64,000 bases of DNA from Xylaria sp. FL1777 (Eukaryota; Ascomycota; Sordariomycetes; Xylariales; Xylariaceae). Shown one piece after another: positions 61,158 through 64,000 of this stretch (position 1 is its first letter; each line of letters opens with the position of its first letter). Both the position numbers and the translations under genes were made by a program. The notes beneath the pieces were generated by a model. It searched no databases. It was not told the DNA's origin and worked only from the letters and a program-made list of their open reading frames with translations. The stretch spans positions 186,001 to 250,000 of the forward strand of contig MU400545.1 of NCBI GenBank assembly GCA_022578965.1, written 5' to 3'.

Positions 61158-62848
61158 GTGACTCATGAGGAATGTTTGGCGAGCTGGTGACAGAGACTGG
61201 AATCATGGAATGCTTTAAGCTTATGATTATATGCTTAGATAGTGTGTGTACACGAAGGACACTCATCTGAGTAAGATGAAAGTGTTTAAGAGGCTCACCT
61301 GCGTATTTCGTATGATCCAAGAACTACATTTAAGAGAGGCGATGAACAACACCGTCTACTAATATTATACCTTAACATCTGGCGGTGAGTTGTAATGGAA
61401 GCGACAAATATTTCTAGTCCAAACTGCTCGTAGACCTTGACTCGAACCCAACTCGTATTGAGGAGATTGGACGTCAGAGACTTTTCCGTAAATTTCAACT
61501 GGGTCGATCCGAGTCACAAGTTAAATACAGCTGACTCATGGGGCTAAGTTGTGAGGCCAAGAAATGTTTTAAAACGCCGACTATTTAGGGTGCTGGTGTG
61601 CCAAGAATTTAACCTATACACTTACTCTCAGCTACACCACCCCGCCTACCAAGCTTGAACGACCGGTAGCTCTCACCTTATACGATGCCAACGTTTTTAA
61701 TACCCTTCAAGTTAGTTAACAACCGACAATAACATGTATACTGAGTACACGACGATAATCATGCCAACAGGCAAAATATCAATCAATCAACAGCGAGCTA
61801 CTTCTTACATATACAACTTTCTACACAGCTTGAAACCGTGGCGGCTTAAATGGCGAGCCCAAACTCAAACTAGTACATACTTAGATGTATACTAGTATAG
61901 AAATTAAGTAGAAGCAGCGGTAAACCGCGTTGAAGCGCTTAGGTAATTGGCTTTTGTTTTGCATACCTACAAAAAGATGGCACCTCTCAAAGAGGGTTAG
62001 CTTTATATGATCATGTAGTATTATATACTGTAGTACATGTAATAAGGAGATGACCCTCTCGGCATTGAAAAGCAATACTGTAGGGGCCATTATAAGCGAT
62101 ACCTACGCTATTCTAGGGGAATGAAATGACAGGACTGCCAATGGTTAGCGTATACCGTAACAAAGGATCAACACGGCCGGTACTAACGGGATATGTATGT
62201 AGTGTAGGTTAAGCACTCCTCTGATACATAGCGTATCCAGTGGTAGTGTACACATGTGAATGGTCCTACTGGGATTGGCCAATGTTAGATCAGGAAGATC
62301 AAAACCTACTCCATTCTGGGAAATGAGCACAACAGCACAGCCCATGCAGGGGGTCACTCGAGAGACTGAACCCGGCAGGTCGCGCAGACTAGCGATTACT
62401 CCTGGTCCAGGTCCACGTCGAGGAGGGACCGCGGCAAAAAATGCTAATCTTACTGTCTCCGTCTTACAGCCCGTCCTGGCCAGCTGGGGTTTCTCGACCC
62501 AGGGAGCTAGACTACCTAGGCCCTTGGCAACAGAGTAACTACCTATGCCTGCTCGTATTGTATTGTCGATGGGCCCCGGCCGTGTTCTGCGCTGGGCGAG
62601 GCGAGTTCCACTTCGCGCGGCCGACCTGAAAAAAGAAGGCTGCAGAAAATAAAAATGTGGAAATGCGGGATTGTGTAGCGCGATGTCAGGATCCCCTTTG
62701 GGTCAAAGAGCCCCTAATTGTATTACCAATGGGAATAAAGCGCGAGGGTGATAAATAACAAGCATGCCGTCCCCGGGAATTTGGATCGCCTCCTGCTGGG
62801 CACGATCGCTACGTCAATCGCCGCTCGCAATTCTCCAAGACGACGATC
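57876..62848. other. 5 kb region without a supported gene
   Basis: No gene could be supported here. Frames up to 108 residues (60469-60795, minus) lack an ATG at their start and match nothing I know. A 47 bp (GAT)n microsatellite lies at 61111-61157. Short direct repeats (CTAAGGTAGTTC twice near 60248-60275; AGTTTATGAT twice near 60337-60354) are seen. The last 200 bases form the tyrosinase promoter. Confidence 0.45.
61111..61157. repeat. (GAT)n microsatellite
   Basis: About fifteen GAT units run in tandem with only the final unit altered (GGT). It lies in a gene-poor region and is a likely length-variable marker. Confidence 0.95.
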
Positions 62849-64000
62849 ATGAAGCTGTCCATTGCTCTGTGCGCGACCGCCGCCGCCGCGGCGTCCCTCC
62901 CAGCCATCGAGTCGCGCGAGGAGGGAATCCCGCTTTCCGACTTTGGCCTGGTGAATTCGGTTTCGCAGGAGGAGGCCGAGGCGGGTGTCGATATCGGCTA
63001 CACACTCAACCAGCGTGGCGAACCAGCTGAGCCATGCAAGGAAGGCTGGCTGCTTGAGGACTTTGGTCAAGTTCACCATGTCGAGCCCGCCGCTGCCAAG
63101 CAACTCCTAGATCTAGGCGGAAACAACTTCAGCATCCTCCCCATCTTTGGACCCGGGCATGAGTCTAACTTAGAGTCGTGGCTGAACAAGCAACACGGTA
63201 AACTCGAACATGATTTTCACCATTTCGAGCACAGGCTTAAGCACAAGGCCGGGGAGGCCATCACAAAGGTTGAGGACATCATTGACGACGTCCTCGAAAC
63301 TAGAGACACCGGGGACTGCGCCAACCCTAATATCCGTTTCGAGTGGGATGACTATTCGACTTCGGACAAGCAGGCCTTTGTTGGTGCCATCCAGTGCCTG
63401 ATCAATAAGCCCGCCTCTGGCAGATTCGACTTCTCCAGAAACCGATATGAGGATTTCGTTCGCCTTCACCAGAGCTATGCGCCGAACATCCACAGTCGCA
63501 GCACTAGCCAGCAGACGCACAAGTTTCTCCTATGGCATCGCTACTTCGTCTGGGCCTTTGAGCAGGTGCTTCGCGACGAATGCGGCTTTAATAGGGCCTT
63601 CCCTGTAGGTATTTTCGATGTTTTGCTGTATTTTCTCGCCATCCTTGCATCGCTCAGGTTTGTGCTAGACGCAGACCTAGAACAGAAATTCCGACACGTC
63701 GCGTCGCGCTGTATTTAATCAATAGTGTACTAATTAGTTATAATAGTGGTGGGATGAGAAGAAATGGGCTGGAAGATTCGCTCAGGCCACGATTTTCACT
63801 CCCTCATACTTCGGTACTCTACCTGGCCCGACTAACGGCCGCGGTACCTGCATTAACAATGGCGTAAGTAAATCTCCAGCTTGGGCAAAAATCTTATCGA
63901 TGTACGCACTAGACCAGCATACTCATTTATGTCTCAGGCTTTCAATGGGCTTCAGTCCAATCTAGGACCCGGCCAGACCGTCAACAACCTCCACTGCGTC
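62849..64000 (+). CDS. secreted tyrosinase, partial (right edge)
   Basis: This is a type 3 copper oxidase of the tyrosinase family, which hydroxylates phenols and oxidises catechols. The exons are 62849-63604, 63747-63863 and 63938 off the right edge (312 codons seen). A signal peptide is likely (MKLSIALCATAAAAASLP). An N-terminal extension holds two related segments at residues 31-50 (DFGLVNSV) and 71-90 (DFGQVHHV). The CuA site is visible: LH207, IH215 (or H224) and WHRYF H230. It is followed by FEQVLRDECGFNRAFP. Exon 2 restores the next family motif as WWDEKKWAG, where relatives usually have YWDE. It continues to a GRGTC segment. The CuB site is outside the window. The spacing between H215 and H230 is longer than usual, with an insertion around RSTSQQT. 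The protein may make melanin or modify a metabolite. Confidence 0.88.

Noticed and set aside
62764..63030. A frame overlapping the tyrosinase start in another phase
   Set aside because: It is a shadow of the tyrosinase coding sequence; the signal peptide and copper motifs are in the other frame.

Overview
The window is nuclear DNA of a filamentous ascomycete (Pezizomycotina; a Sordariomycete is my guess). The evidence is short 50-235 bp GT-AG introns with CTAAC-type branch sites, fungal gene families throughout, N-terminal leaders typical of fungi, and long intergenic leaders. All gene models were made by reading splice sites by eye; no search was run.

Positions 1-12139 hold most of a quinate-utilisation (qut/qa) cluster. 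From the left: quinate/shikimate dehydrogenase (minus, cut by the window edge), quinate permease (plus), 3-dehydroshikimate dehydratase (minus), the Zn2Cys6 activator (minus), and the AROM-derived repressor (plus). The two divergent spacers hold near matches to the QA-1F activator site, as recalled from Neurospora. The type II dehydroquinase and the downstream protocatechuate genes are not seen and may lie left of the window.

Positions 12140-25253 carry a uric acid/xanthine permease with one odd splice junction, the 26S proteasome subunit Rpn2, and a broken fragment of the Gcn5 acetyltransferase in a gene-free stretch. Positions 25254-34134 carry the mRNA 5'-triphosphatase (capping enzyme beta subunit) and a very large uncharacterised protein. 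I assemble the latter from two open frames; it has C2H2-like fingers and almost identical C-terminal repeats.

Positions 35354-37807 carry a nine-exon MFS sugar transporter. About 5.5 kb without a supported gene leads to a two-repeat Myb-like protein with a long pyrimidine-rich leader (43319-44398). COX10 (heme O synthase), an NCS1 Fur-type permease whose start codon appears to be split by an intron, and MSH6 follow. The right end carries an uncharacterised two-exon gene, about 5 kb without a supported gene, and a secreted tyrosinase cut by the window edge.

Functionally, the left 12 kb is a coherent catabolic module: uptake, oxidation, dehydration, activator and repressor. The rest is a mix of housekeeping genes (Rpn2, capping, COX10, MSH6) and nutrient transporters. 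Intergenic DNA is marked by clustered TAGGTA/TACCTA motifs and trinucleotide microsatellites. No tRNA, rRNA, CRISPR or intact transposon was recognised.
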